A DNA stretch of 64,000 nt. It comes from Paraburkholderia nodosa. GTDB taxonomy: Bacteria; Pseudomonadota; Gammaproteobacteria; Burkholderiales; Burkholderiaceae. The DNA lies in NCBI RefSeq assembly GCF_001718195.1, contig NZ_MCNV01000009.1, positions 124,001-188,000 of the forward strand, given 5' to 3'. The position numbers and the translations under genes are program-made. Every line of letters begins with the position of its first letter. Position 1 is the stretch's first letter. A model generated the notes under the pieces. That model had not been told where the DNA came from, made no database searches, and saw only the letters and a list, made by a program, of their open reading frames with translations. Positions 1-9,749 of this stretch are shown here, piece after piece.

Positions 1-1
1 G

Positions 2-274
2 GCCGCCGATCTCGCCGTGCTGCTCGCCATTCATTCTTCGATGCGTAACAAGGCGTTGCCCAAGGGTCTGATCGTTTTTGGCGAAGTCGGGCTCGCGGGC
101 GAGATCCGACCCTCGCCGCGCGGGCAGGATCGTCTGAAGGAAGCCGCCAAGCTCGGGTTTTCATGCGCCCTGATTCCCCGCGCCAATGCGCCGAAACAGC
201 CGATCGAAGGTTTACAGGTGATTGCGGTGGAGCGCCTCGAGGAAGCGATCGACCGGATACGCGAACTGGATTGA
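2..274 (+). CDS. radA: DNA repair protein RadA, C-terminal fragment
   Basis: The reading frame is open from the left window edge and ends at TGA 272-274, leaving 90 C-terminal residues. They match the Lon-protease-like C-terminal domain of RadA/Sms, including a VFGEVGLAGEIRP block followed by RLKEAAKLGF. RadA is a RecA-like ATPase that promotes branch migration during recombinational repair; the family is usually about 450-460 residues, so the zinc finger and Walker motifs lie outside the window. The gene runs toward the DUF2866 gene about 140 bases downstream. Identification from the C-terminus alone is strong because this block is characteristic of the family. Confidence 0.93.
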   Translation, partial: AADLAVLLAIHSSMRNKALPKGLIVFGEVGLAGEIRPSPRGQDRLKEAAKLGFSCALIPRANAPKQPIEGLQVIAVERLEEAIDRIRELD

Positions 275-415
275 GCGGGCCGCGCACGTGCAGAAGGCCT
301 GTACTGGCGCGTAATGATTAGTAACAACCCTGGTTCCGGCTGTAACCATTTCAGACTGCGATTTCCCTATCCTTGGCGCGGTGTTCAACCCGTGTCGAGC
401 GGAAAGGATAGCGAC

Positions 416-679
416 TTGAAACAGACTGATACGTCCTTCGGCGGTCGTTCGATCGTCGTGCGCGGCTGCCGGGTGTCCGAGCCGCTCATGCAACCTTGGG
501 GCAGCACGTGCCGCATCGTCGAGTGGATCGATGGCGACGGGCGCATTTCGCGCCGCGTGGTAGCAGAAGACGTGACGGCGGCCGAAGTGCGCAGCACCAT
601 TGCGCACCACGTGGAAGGCCGCAAGTACGTCATGTACGACGACGAGCGGTCGCCGCGGCAAACGCTGCCGCGACGCTAA
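416..679 (+). CDS. DUF2866 domain-containing small protein
   Basis: An 87-residue protein that I recognise as the DUF2866 family of Burkholderia-type bacteria, with no known function. I start it at TTG 416 because GGAAAGGA at 401-408 sits 7 bases upstream; the longer in-frame start at 314 has no such site and adds a non-conserved leader. The sequence contains an RSIVVRGCRVSEPL segment, a WIDGDGRISRRVV strand pair and a charged C-terminus; there is no signal peptide or membrane segment, so it should be cytosolic. It follows radA and is closed by a hairpin terminator at 686-711. Any link to RadA is only positional. Confidence 0.8.
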   Translation: MKQTDTSFGGRSIVVRGCRVSEPLMQPWGSTCRIVEWIDGDGRISRRVVAEDVTAAEVRSTIAHHVEGRKYVMYDDERSPRQTLPRR

Positions 680-685
680 ACAAAT

Positions 686-711
686 ATGGGCGCTGCGATG
701 CGCCCATTTTT
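686..711 (+). terminator. Rho-independent terminator after the DUF2866 gene
   Basis: GGGCGC at 688-693 pairs with GCGCCC at 700-705 around a six-base loop, extended by AT/AT flanking pairs and followed by a TTTTT run. It begins 7 bases after the stop codon of the plus-strand DUF2866 gene and also separates it from the convergent CoA-transferase gene. Confidence 0.8.
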
Positions 712-746
712 CATTATGCTCAGGGGCATGCGGGTTACGGCGAGGA

Positions 747-1985
747 CTAGCCCCAAGGGCCGTAAGTGAAGGGCTTCTTGCCGCCAGGCGCGCCCGGCGT
801 GTCGGTGCCTTGGCCTGGTTGGGCGGGTTGGACCGGTCGGGCAGGTTGGGCGGCATGCGTACCTTGCGGGTGAACACCTGGCTGAAAAGGCGCCGCCTGC
901 ATACCGGGCGTGGCCTGCTGCGTTTGCCTCGCGGCCATTTCGTCCATCATGGCTTGCAGCACGTCGGCGTTGAAGAGGGGATGGCGCGACGCCTCGCCTG
1001 GCGTGAGGACGGGCGATACACAGGTGTCGATCGCCTCCAGACGGTCGATCCAGGTCTGCAGCGACTCCGACTCGATGATGGCCGCCAACTCGCGCGTGAG
1101 CGCCGCGGCATCCGCGCCGCCGATCGCCTGACCGAGACTCCAGTGCCGCTCCGCCCAGTCGTCGCGGCCAAGGGCCTGGCACAGCGTCTGCCAGAACTTC
1201 AACTCGAGCGCGCCGACGGCGAGCCACCGCCCGTCTTGCGTGCGATAGAGGTTGTAGCAGGGCACGCCGCCGTTGAGCAGACCGCCGCCCGGCTGCAGCG
1301 CCGCGGCGTCGTCGTTGGCGAGCGCGACCTGGGCGACCACGTTGTGCGCGTAGCTCGCGTGCGCCATCGAAACATCGACGAAACGACCCTCGCCGCCGCG
1401 CGCCACCTGCCAGAGCGCCGCGAGAATCTGGGTGACCGCACTGAGTGCGCCGCCAAGCAGGTCGGCAATCTGGAAGTTGGGCAGCACCGGCACGCCGTCG
1501 CGCGCGGCCAACTGGTCGAGCACGCCCGAATAGGCGACATAGTTGATGTCGTGGCCAGGATGGCCGGCGAACGGGCCGGTTGTGCCGTAGCCCGTGATCG
1601 CGCAGTAGACGAGTTTCGGATTGACCTTGCGCAATGCCTCGTAGCCTACGCCGAGGCGGTCCATCACACCGGGCCGGAAGCTTTCGACGAGCACGTCGGC
1701 GTCGCGGGCAAGCGCAAACAACACCGAACGGCCGCTCTCGGTCTTCAGATCGACTCGCGTTTCGCGCTTGCCGCGGTTGACGAGGCGATAGAACGCGCCG
1801 GGGCGCGCGGCCACTTCGTCCACTGCGCTTTGCATCATCACGCGCGCCGCGTCGCCTGCACCGGGCGGCTCGATTTTCAGGACATCGGCGCCCATTTCCG
1901 CGAGCCGCAACGTGGCCACGGGCCCAGGCAAGAGGCGGGTCAGATCCAGTACGCGAAGGCCCTGCAATGCGGCGGGTGACGACAC
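747..1985 (-). CDS. CaiB/BaiF family CoA-transferase
   Basis: A 412-residue class III CoA-transferase, moving CoA between acyl-CoA and a free acid. The N-terminus LRVLDLTRLLPGP and the MGADVLKIEPP motif are family hallmarks, and Asp175 in FQIADLLGGA is the expected catalytic aspartate. The start is GTG 1985 with GGGAG about 7 bases upstream. Residues from roughly 350 to the end form a Pro/Gln/Gly/Ala-rich tail ending KKPFTYGPWG, which is atypical. The gene lies 66 bases downstream of the yheS-like gene on the same strand. The substrate cannot be named from sequence; alpha-methylacyl-CoA racemase-like activity is another possibility in this fold. Confidence 0.9.
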   Translation of the reverse strand: MSSPAALQGLRVLDLTRLLPGPVATLRLAEMGADVLKIEPPGAGDAARVMMQSAVDEVAARPGAFYRLVNRGKRETRVDLKTESGRSVLFALARDADVLVESFRPGVMDRLGVGYEALRKVNPKLVYCAITGYGTTGPFAGHPGHDINYVAYSGVLDQLAARDGVPVLPNFQIADLLGGALSAVTQILAALWQVARGGEGRFVDVSMAHASYAHNVVAQVALANDDAAALQPGGGLLNGGVPCYNLYRTQDGRWLAVGALELKFWQTLCQALGRDDWAERHWSLGQAIGGADAAALTRELAAIIESESLQTWIDRLEAIDTCVSPVLTPGEASRHPLFNADVLQAMMDEMAARQTQQATPGMQAAPFQPGVHPQGTHAAQPARPVQPAQPGQGTDTPGAPGGKKPFTYGPWG

Positions 1986-2051
1986 TCGTGGCTCCCTGGC
2001 GAAAATACCTGGCGAAAGCGCCTGGTGGCGCGATGGTGAAGCAGCGTTGCG

Positions 2052-4001
<1,950 letters not shown>

Positions 4002-4162
4002 GACGGCGCCGGCAGGAAGAAAACGAAAGAAAGCGCTATTTTAAACCGGGGCGCGCAGCCTGGGCGCGCTCAGGCCGGCATTGGCCGAACGGCTAGCCGC
4101 CTGGTCGAGTGCTAATTGCGCGTTTTCTCACGTAGACTGGCGCTTTTCCACGGGAGAGCCAG

Positions 4163-4645
4163 ATGACATCGATCTATTCGTTTTCGGCGCAACCGCTCGG
4201 CGGCGGCGAGCCGGTGAGCCTCGAGCGCTATACGGGCAAGGTGCTCCTGATCGTCAATACCGCGAGCGAATGCGGATTCACGCCGCAGTACGCGGGCCTG
4301 CAAACGCTGTATGACCAGTACGCCGCGCGCGGGCTCGCGGTGCTCGGCTTTCCGTGCAACCAGTTCGGCAAGCAGGAACCCGGCGACGCCGCGCAGATCG
4401 GCAGTTTCTGCGAGAAGAACTACGGCGTCACGTTCCCTATGTTCGAAAAGATCGACGTGAAAGGGGCGAACGCGCATCCGCTGTATCGCTGGCTCACGGG
4501 CGAGGCGCCGGGGCTGCTCGGGCTCGGCGGCATCAAATGGAATTTCACGAAGTTTCTGGTCGACCGCAACGGCGATGTGGTGAAGCGCTATGCGCCGATG
4601 ACGAAACCCGAGGCGATTGCGGCGGACATCGAGAAGCAGCTCTGA
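4163..4645 (+). CDS. Glutathione peroxidase (cysteine type)
   Basis: A 160-residue thiol peroxidase reducing hydroperoxides with glutathione or thioredoxin. The active-site block NTASECGFTPQY carries Cys37 in place of selenocysteine; the FPCNQFGKQEPG motif supplies the conserved Gln, and KWNFTKFLVD supplies the Trp/Asn of the catalytic tetrad. No signal peptide is visible, so it should be cytosolic. The start ATG 4163 follows GGGAG at about 4151-4155. It is transcribed away from the yheS-like gene and ends 24 bases before the convergent cls gene, with no evident terminator between them. Confidence 0.95.
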   Translation: MTSIYSFSAQPLGGGEPVSLERYTGKVLLIVNTASECGFTPQYAGLQTLYDQYAARGLAVLGFPCNQFGKQEPGDAAQIGSFCEKNYGVTFPMFEKIDVKGANAHPLYRWLTGEAPGLLGLGGIKWNFTKFLVDRNGDVVKRYAPMTKPEAIAADIEKQL

Positions 4646-4669
4646 GCGCAGCCTGGCGGCGCAGGCGCG

Positions 4670-6112
4670 CTAGAGAATCGGCGCGAAGAGCCGCGCGAGA
4701 TGCATCGTGATCTTGCGCCACGCGGGCGCGTCGCGGTATTCGCTGCGATCGATCTCGAACGCCTCGTCGAAATCGCGCAGCAGCATCGCTTCGACTTCGG
4801 CCGCGAAGCCGCGATGCACGGTCAGCACCATGATCTCGAAGTTCAGGCGAAACGACCGGTTATCCAGATTCGCGCTGCCGATCGCCGCAGCCACGTCGTC
4901 GATCAGCACGACCTTCTGGTGCAGAAAGCCCGGCTTGTAGCGAAAGATGCGGATGCCCGCGCGTACCGCATCGAAGGCGTACAGCATCGACGCCTCGAAG
5001 ACCACGTAATGGTCGCGCCGGCTCGGGATCATGATGCGCACGTCCACGCCGCGCAGTGCGGCGAGGCGTAGAGCCGAAAACACGGCTTCGTCGGGCACGA
5101 GGTAGGGCGTCGTGATCCACAGGCGTTTTTTCGCGGCGTTGATCGCCTCGACGAAGAAGAGCGAGCAGGTCTCCTGGCGGTCGGCCGGCCCCGTGGGCAG
5201 GACGAGGCAGTACATGTCGTCGCCGTCCCGCGGCACGACCGTGGGCGGCTCGCAGCCGGGGAGCTGCTGGGTGGCCCAGTACCAGTCCTCGGTGAAGGCG
5301 AACTGCACGTTGGCGACCGCCGGTCCGCGCAGTTCGATATGCGTGTCGCGCCACGGAGAAAGGCGCGTGTTCGCGCCCAGGTATTCGATGCCCACGTTGT
5401 GGCCGCCCACGAATGCGTGCTGGCCGTCCACCACGACGATCTTGCGGTGGTTGCGGAAATTGAGCTGGAAGCGATTCACGAAGTGGCGCTTCGTCGAGAA
5501 TGGGTGCACTTCCACGCCGCCGTCCTGCAACTCGTGCACGTAACTGGCGGGCAGGTCGAACGAGCCGATGCTGTCGTAGAGGAAGTACACGCGTACGCCG
5601 CGTTTCGTGCAGTCGAGCAGCACGTCCTTGAGCATGTCGCCGAGCGCGTCGGCGCGCACGATGAAGAACTGCACGATCACGTAGTGCCGGGCTTGCTCGA
5701 TCGCATCGAAGATGGCGGAGAAGGTCGCTTCGCCATTCACGAGCGTGCGCACGGCGTTGCCCGGCACGAGCGGCATCCCGCCCAGGCGCGCGAACGTGCG
5801 GATCACGCGTACGCCCAGCTCGTCGGCAGGCCATTCGCCCGCGCGGACGAGATTGTCCCAGTCGGGCGCGTGAGCGCGTGAGCGCAAGGTTTCGTTGCGC
5901 AGCCGCCGCGCGTCCGCATAGCCCGCGAACTTGCTGCGGCCAAGAAAGAGATACGGGACGAGCGTGAGGTAGGGCATCGTCGCGAGAGAGACGGCCCAGG
6001 CAATCGCGCCTTGCGAGGTGCGCGTGTTGAGGATGGCGTGGCACGCTGCGATCAGTCCGAGCAAATGGATGATCGCGAGCAGCGTGCCGAGATGTGACCA
6101 GTCGAATCGCAT
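4670..6112 (-). CDS. cls: Cardiolipin synthase (phospholipase D superfamily)
   Basis: A 480-residue inner-membrane enzyme that makes cardiolipin from two phosphatidylglycerols. Two N-terminal hydrophobic helices (about residues 8-28 and 36-58) are followed by two HKD motifs: His222-Lys224-Asp229 in NHRKIVVVDG and His398-Lys400-Asp405 in LHQKVVLIDD, each followed by the Gly/Asn context expected of PLD enzymes. Length and architecture match ClsA-type synthases (E. coli ClsA, 486 residues). It lies 167 bases downstream of prmB on the same strand, probably its own unit. Confidence 0.93.
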   Translation of the reverse strand: MRFDWSHLGTLLAIIHLLGLIAACHAILNTRTSQGAIAWAVSLATMPYLTLVPYLFLGRSKFAGYADARRLRNETLRSRAHAPDWDNLVRAGEWPADELGVRVIRTFARLGGMPLVPGNAVRTLVNGEATFSAIFDAIEQARHYVIVQFFIVRADALGDMLKDVLLDCTKRGVRVYFLYDSIGSFDLPASYVHELQDGGVEVHPFSTKRHFVNRFQLNFRNHRKIVVVDGQHAFVGGHNVGIEYLGANTRLSPWRDTHIELRGPAVANVQFAFTEDWYWATQQLPGCEPPTVVPRDGDDMYCLVLPTGPADRQETCSLFFVEAINAAKKRLWITTPYLVPDEAVFSALRLAALRGVDVRIMIPSRRDHYVVFEASMLYAFDAVRAGIRIFRYKPGFLHQKVVLIDDVAAAIGSANLDNRSFRLNFEIMVLTVHRGFAAEVEAMLLRDFDEAFEIDRSEYRDAPAWRKITMHLARLFAPIL

Positions 6113-6279
6113 AGATGCGTGGGACGCTCCTTCAGCCGGACGCAGGACCGGCCCGCGCCGGGAAGCGCACGGCCGGAGGGCTCAATCTTACCGAACCCGC
6201 TGCGATGACGGCGAGCGCCCCGGTCCTGCGCGCGGCGAGGCACGGCGCACAGGCGCCGCGGCTCTTTCGCACAGGACGA

Positions 6280-7176
6280 TCAGACCGGCAGGTCGCAGGC
6301 CTGGATCAGGAAGACCTGGTCGTCGCCGGCGCTCGTCGAGAGCCAGACGAGATCGAGGCCGCCGAACGCCGCTTCCACGTTCTCGCGTTCGTTGCCAATT
6401 TCGATCACCAGCACACCGTCGTCGGTGAGCCAGTTGCGTGCGTCCTTGACGATGCGGCGCACGATGTCCATGCCGTCCGCGCCGCCCGCGAGCGCCAGTT
6501 CCGGCTCGTGGCGGTATTCGGGCGGCAGCGCCTGCATCGAGTCGGCGTTCACGTACGGCGGGTTGGTGATGACCACGTCGTAGCGGCGCTCGGGCAGCGG
6601 CGCGTACAGGTCGCCTTCGAAGAGGGCGATGCGCTCGTCGAGATCGTGTTCGTGCACGTTGCGCCGCGCCACTTCGAGGGCGGGTGCGGACAGATCGACC
6701 GCATCGATGTCGGCGTTCGGAAACGCGTGCGCCGCGAGAATCGCAAGGCTCGCCGAGCCGGTGCATAGCTCCAGCACCGCCGTGACTTGTTCGGGATCTT
6801 CCACGTAGGGCTGCAGGCCGTCTGCGAGCAGCTCGCCAATGAACGAGCGCGGCACGATGACGCGCTCATCCACGTAGAAGCGCAGGCCGTGCATCCACGC
6901 TTCCTGCGTGATGTAGGCCGCGGGGACGCGGTCGGTCGCGCGGCGCTCGATCACGCCGAGCACCTTGTCGATTTCCTCGCTCGTGAGGCGCGCGTCGAGA
7001 AACGGGTCGAGCAGGTCGAGCGGCAAATGCAGCGTGTGCAGGATCAGGTACGCGGCTTCGTCGTAGGCGTTGTTCGAGCCGTGGCCGAACGCGAGTTGCG
7101 CGGCCGAAAAGCGCGAGACACCGTAGCGCAGCAGGTCGCGAACGGTGGCAAAGGTAGCGGCGAGCGGATGGGTCAT
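6280..7176 (-). CDS. prmB: Ribosomal protein L3 N5-glutamine methyltransferase PrmB
   Basis: A 298-residue class I SAM-dependent methyltransferase of the HemK family. The SAM site VLELCTGSASLAI lies at about residues 134-146 and the catalytic NPPY motif at 205-208, which positions the glutamine side chain. The N-terminal helical domain, with an AYDEAAYLI segment, and the segment VPAAYITQEAWMHGL separate PrmB from PrmC. The start ATG 7176 has GGAG about 9 bases upstream. It follows dapE by 33 bases on the same strand and is probably co-transcribed with the dap genes. Confidence 0.93.
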   Translation of the reverse strand: MTHPLAATFATVRDLLRYGVSRFSAAQLAFGHGSNNAYDEAAYLILHTLHLPLDLLDPFLDARLTSEEIDKVLGVIERRATDRVPAAYITQEAWMHGLRFYVDERVIVPRSFIGELLADGLQPYVEDPEQVTAVLELCTGSASLAILAAHAFPNADIDAVDLSAPALEVARRNVHEHDLDERIALFEGDLYAPLPERRYDVVITNPPYVNADSMQALPPEYRHEPELALAGGADGMDIVRRIVKDARNWLTDDGVLVIEIGNERENVEAAFGGLDLVWLSTSAGDDQVFLIQACDLPV

Positions 7177-7209
7177 GTTCTGGACTCCAGAGCGTGTTCG
7201 GTGGGCCGG

Positions 7210-8349
7210 TCAGGCGATCAGCTGTTCGAGCACGCGGCGATAGACGTTCTTGAGCGGATCGATGAATTTCACTTCGATATGCTCATCGATCTTGTGGATG
7301 CTGGCGTTCGGCGGCCCGAACTCCACGACTTGCTCGCACATGCGGGCGATGAAGCGGCCATCGGATGTGCCACCTGTGGTCGAAAGCTCGGTCGTGACGC
7401 CGGTTTCGTCGTGGATCGCTTTTTCGAGCGCATTCGAGAGCGCGCCGCGCGGCGTGAGAAAGGGCAGGCCGCTCACGCTCCAGTGCAGGTCGTATTCGAG
7501 GCCGTGCTTGTCGAGGATCGCGTGGACGCGCTTTTGCAGGCCTTCCACCGTGCTCGCGGTCGAGAAGCGGAAGTTGAACATCACATCAGCGTGGCCCGGA
7601 ATCACGTTGCTCGCGCCGGTGCCGCTGTGCATGTTCGACACCTGCCACGTGGTGGGCGGGAAGTACTCGTTGCCGTCGTCCCACTTTTCGGCGACGAGTT
7701 CGGCGAGCGCGGGCGCCAGCAGATGCACCGGGTTCTTCGCGAGATGCGGATAGGCGATATGCCCCTGCACACCCTTCACGACGAGCTTGCCCGACATCGA
7801 GCCGCGGCGGCCGTTCTTCACGCAGTCGCCGAGCGTATGCGTCGAAGTCGGCTCGCCCACGATGCAGTAATCCATTTTCTCGCCGCGCGCCTGCAGCGCC
7901 TCGACGACCTTCACGGTCCCGTCGGTGGCCGGGCCTTCTTCATCGCTCGTGATGAGGAACGCGATGGCGCCGCGATGCTGCGGATGCGTCGCCACGAACT
8001 CTTCGCTCGCCACCACGAAGGCCGCGAGCGAAGTCTTCATGTCGGCGGCGCCGCGGCCGTAGAGGATGCCGTCGCGATGCGAGGGCTGGAACGGCGGCGA
8101 ACTCCATTGCTCGATGGGGCCGGTGGGCACGACGTCGGTGTGGCCCGCGAAGGCGAGCAGCGGGCCTTGCGCGCCCGCAGTGCCGCGCTTGACGGCCCAC
8201 AGGTTGGTCACGCCGTTGGATTCGATCGTTTCGCACGCGAAGCCGAGCGCACCAAGGCGTTCGGTCATGATGCGCTGGCAGTGCTGGTCGTCGGGCGTGA
8301 CGGACGCGCGCGCGATCAGGGCTTCGGTAAGGGCGAGGGTGGCGGACAT
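7210..8349 (-). CDS. dapE: Succinyl-diaminopimelate desuccinylase
   Basis: A 379-residue M20-family zinc hydrolase that removes succinate from N-succinyl-LL-diaminopimelate on the way to lysine and peptidoglycan. Metal and catalytic residues are present: His70 in FAGHTDVVPTG, Asp103 in YGRGAADMKTS, and Glu137/Glu138 in TSDEEGPATDG. The dimerisation domain sits in the middle, as in the family. It is the third dap gene of the cluster; the ArsC/YffB-like gene lies 125 bases upstream on the same strand. Confidence 0.96.
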   Translation of the reverse strand: MSATLALTEALIARASVTPDDQHCQRIMTERLGALGFACETIESNGVTNLWAVKRGTAGAQGPLLAFAGHTDVVPTGPIEQWSSPPFQPSHRDGILYGRGAADMKTSLAAFVVASEEFVATHPQHRGAIAFLITSDEEGPATDGTVKVVEALQARGEKMDYCIVGEPTSTHTLGDCVKNGRRGSMSGKLVVKGVQGHIAYPHLAKNPVHLLAPALAELVAEKWDDGNEYFPPTTWQVSNMHSGTGASNVIPGHADVMFNFRFSTASTVEGLQKRVHAILDKHGLEYDLHWSVSGLPFLTPRGALSNALEKAIHDETGVTTELSTTGGTSDGRFIARMCEQVVEFGPPNASIHKIDEHIEVKFIDPLKNVYRRVLEQLIA

Positions 8350-8474
8350 AAAAAGACCACTTTCAATAAAAATGCCGGCGCCGCTGATGGAGCAGGGGCC
8401 GGCAACAACGTGTCATGACCATGTGCGCCCAAGCTGCCATCAAGCAGTTCAGACGCACCGGTCTCATGCGGCGC

Positions 8475-8840
8475 TCACGCGAACAGCTCCGCATACTGGT
8501 CGGCGGAAAAGCCGAGCGTCTTTACGCGGCCGTTCACCACGACGACGGGCCGCTTGATGATCGACGGCTTGTGGATCATCAGCGCGATCGCGCCGGCGGT
8601 CGTGTCGGCTTCGGCCTTGTGCACGTCCGACAGGCCGCGCCAGGTCGTGCCGCGCTTGTTGATCAGCTGATCGAGCGACACGTCCTTGAGCCAGTCCTGG
8701 ACGAGCGCATTCGAGACGCCCGCTTTCTTGAAGTCGTGAAACTCGAACTCGACGCCGTGCTCTTCGAGCCACACACGGGCCTTCTTCACGGTGTCGCAGT
8801 TCGGAATGCCGTAGACGACGGTCTTGGCGGACTTCGCCAT
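8475..8840 (-). CDS. ArsC/Spx-family reductase-like protein (YffB-like)
   Basis: A 121-residue thioredoxin-fold protein of the ArsC/Spx family. The motif GIPNCDTVKKAR holds a single active-site Cys15; there is no second CXXC cysteine, as in E. coli YffB, a glutathione-binding relative. The RGTTWRGL segment and the C-terminal IIKRPVVVVNGR motif are typical of the family. Its ATG overlaps the dapD stop by one base (TGATG), so the two are translationally coupled. The same neighbour relation to dapE occurs in E. coli. A role in arsenate reduction is not supported, because no ars genes are nearby. Confidence 0.9.
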   Translation of the reverse strand: MAKSAKTVVYGIPNCDTVKKARVWLEEHGVEFEFHDFKKAGVSNALVQDWLKDVSLDQLINKRGTTWRGLSDVHKAEADTTAGAIALMIHKPSIIKRPVVVVNGRVKTLGFSADQYAELFA

Positions 8841-9667
8841 CAGTCGCCTCGCAGCAGCTCGTTCAGGCCGACCTTGGCGCGCGTCTTGGCGTCGACCTTC
8901 TTGACGATCACGGCGCAGTACAGGCTGTGCGAGCCGTCCTTCGAGGGCAGGTTGCCCGCGACCACGACCGAGCCTGCCGGGATGCGGCCGTACGAGACTT
9001 CGCCGGTTTCGCGGTCGTAAATCTTGGTCGACTGGCCAAGGTAGACGCCCATCGAGATGACCGAGTTCTCTTCGACGATCACGCCTTCCACGACTTCCGA
9101 GCGCGCGCCGATGAAGCAGTTGTCTTCGATGATGACCGGGTTGGCCTGCAGCGGCTCCAGCACGCCGCCGATGCCGACGCCGCCCGAAAGGTGCACGTTC
9201 TTGCCGATCTGCGCGCACGAACCGACCGTGGCCCACGTATCGACCATCGTGCCTTCGTCGACATAGGCGCCGATGTTGGTGTACGACGGCATCAGCACGA
9301 CGTTCTTCGCGATGAACGAGCCGCGGCGCGCGATGGCCGGCGGCACGACGCGGAAGCCGCCGGCGGCGAAGTCTTCGGCCGTGTAGTTGGCGAACTTCGA
9401 GGGCACCTTGTCGTAGAACTGGCTGTAGCCGCCCGCGGGCATCGGTGCGTTGTCTTCCAGGCGGAACGACAGCAGCACGGCCTTCTTCACCCATTGGTTG
9501 ACGACCCAGTCGCCGTCCTTCTTCTCGGCGCAGCGCAGCGCGCCTTTGTCCAGCTCGGCGATGACATGGGCGACGGCTTCGCGCACGTCGTTCGGAGCCG
9601 ACCTGGGCGAGAAGTCGGCGCGGTTTTCCCAGGCGGTGTCGATGATCTGCTGAAGTTGTTGCGACAT
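8840..9667 (-). CDS. dapD: Tetrahydrodipicolinate N-succinyltransferase
   Basis: A 275-residue left-handed beta-helix acyltransferase that succinylates tetrahydrodipicolinate using succinyl-CoA. The N-terminus MSQQLQQIIDTAWENR and the block MPSYTNIGAYVDEGTMVDTW, followed by hexapeptide repeats, identify DapD. The frame stays open upstream to 9862, but only the start at 9667 gives the family length and N-terminus. It lies 82 bases downstream of dapC and overlaps the ArsC-like gene by one base. Confidence 0.96.
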   Translation of the reverse strand: MSQQLQQIIDTAWENRADFSPRSAPNDVREAVAHVIAELDKGALRCAEKKDGDWVVNQWVKKAVLLSFRLEDNAPMPAGGYSQFYDKVPSKFANYTAEDFAAGGFRVVPPAIARRGSFIAKNVVLMPSYTNIGAYVDEGTMVDTWATVGSCAQIGKNVHLSGGVGIGGVLEPLQANPVIIEDNCFIGARSEVVEGVIVEENSVISMGVYLGQSTKIYDRETGEVSYGRIPAGSVVVAGNLPSKDGSHSLYCAVIVKKVDAKTRAKVGLNELLRGD

Positions 9668-9749
9668 GGTGGTGATTTCGTGAGATTGATGGTTGAAAGC
9701 GGTGTTGCGCGCCGCAAGGGGCGGGACCGCGGCGCGCACGAAAAAGGCT

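Noticed and set aside
600..1979. 459-codon open frame antisense to the CoA-transferase gene
   Set aside because: Arg-rich shadow of the real coding strand.
6787..8418. 543-codon open frame antisense to prmB and dapE
   Set aside because: Covers two genuine genes; no similarity to a protein family.
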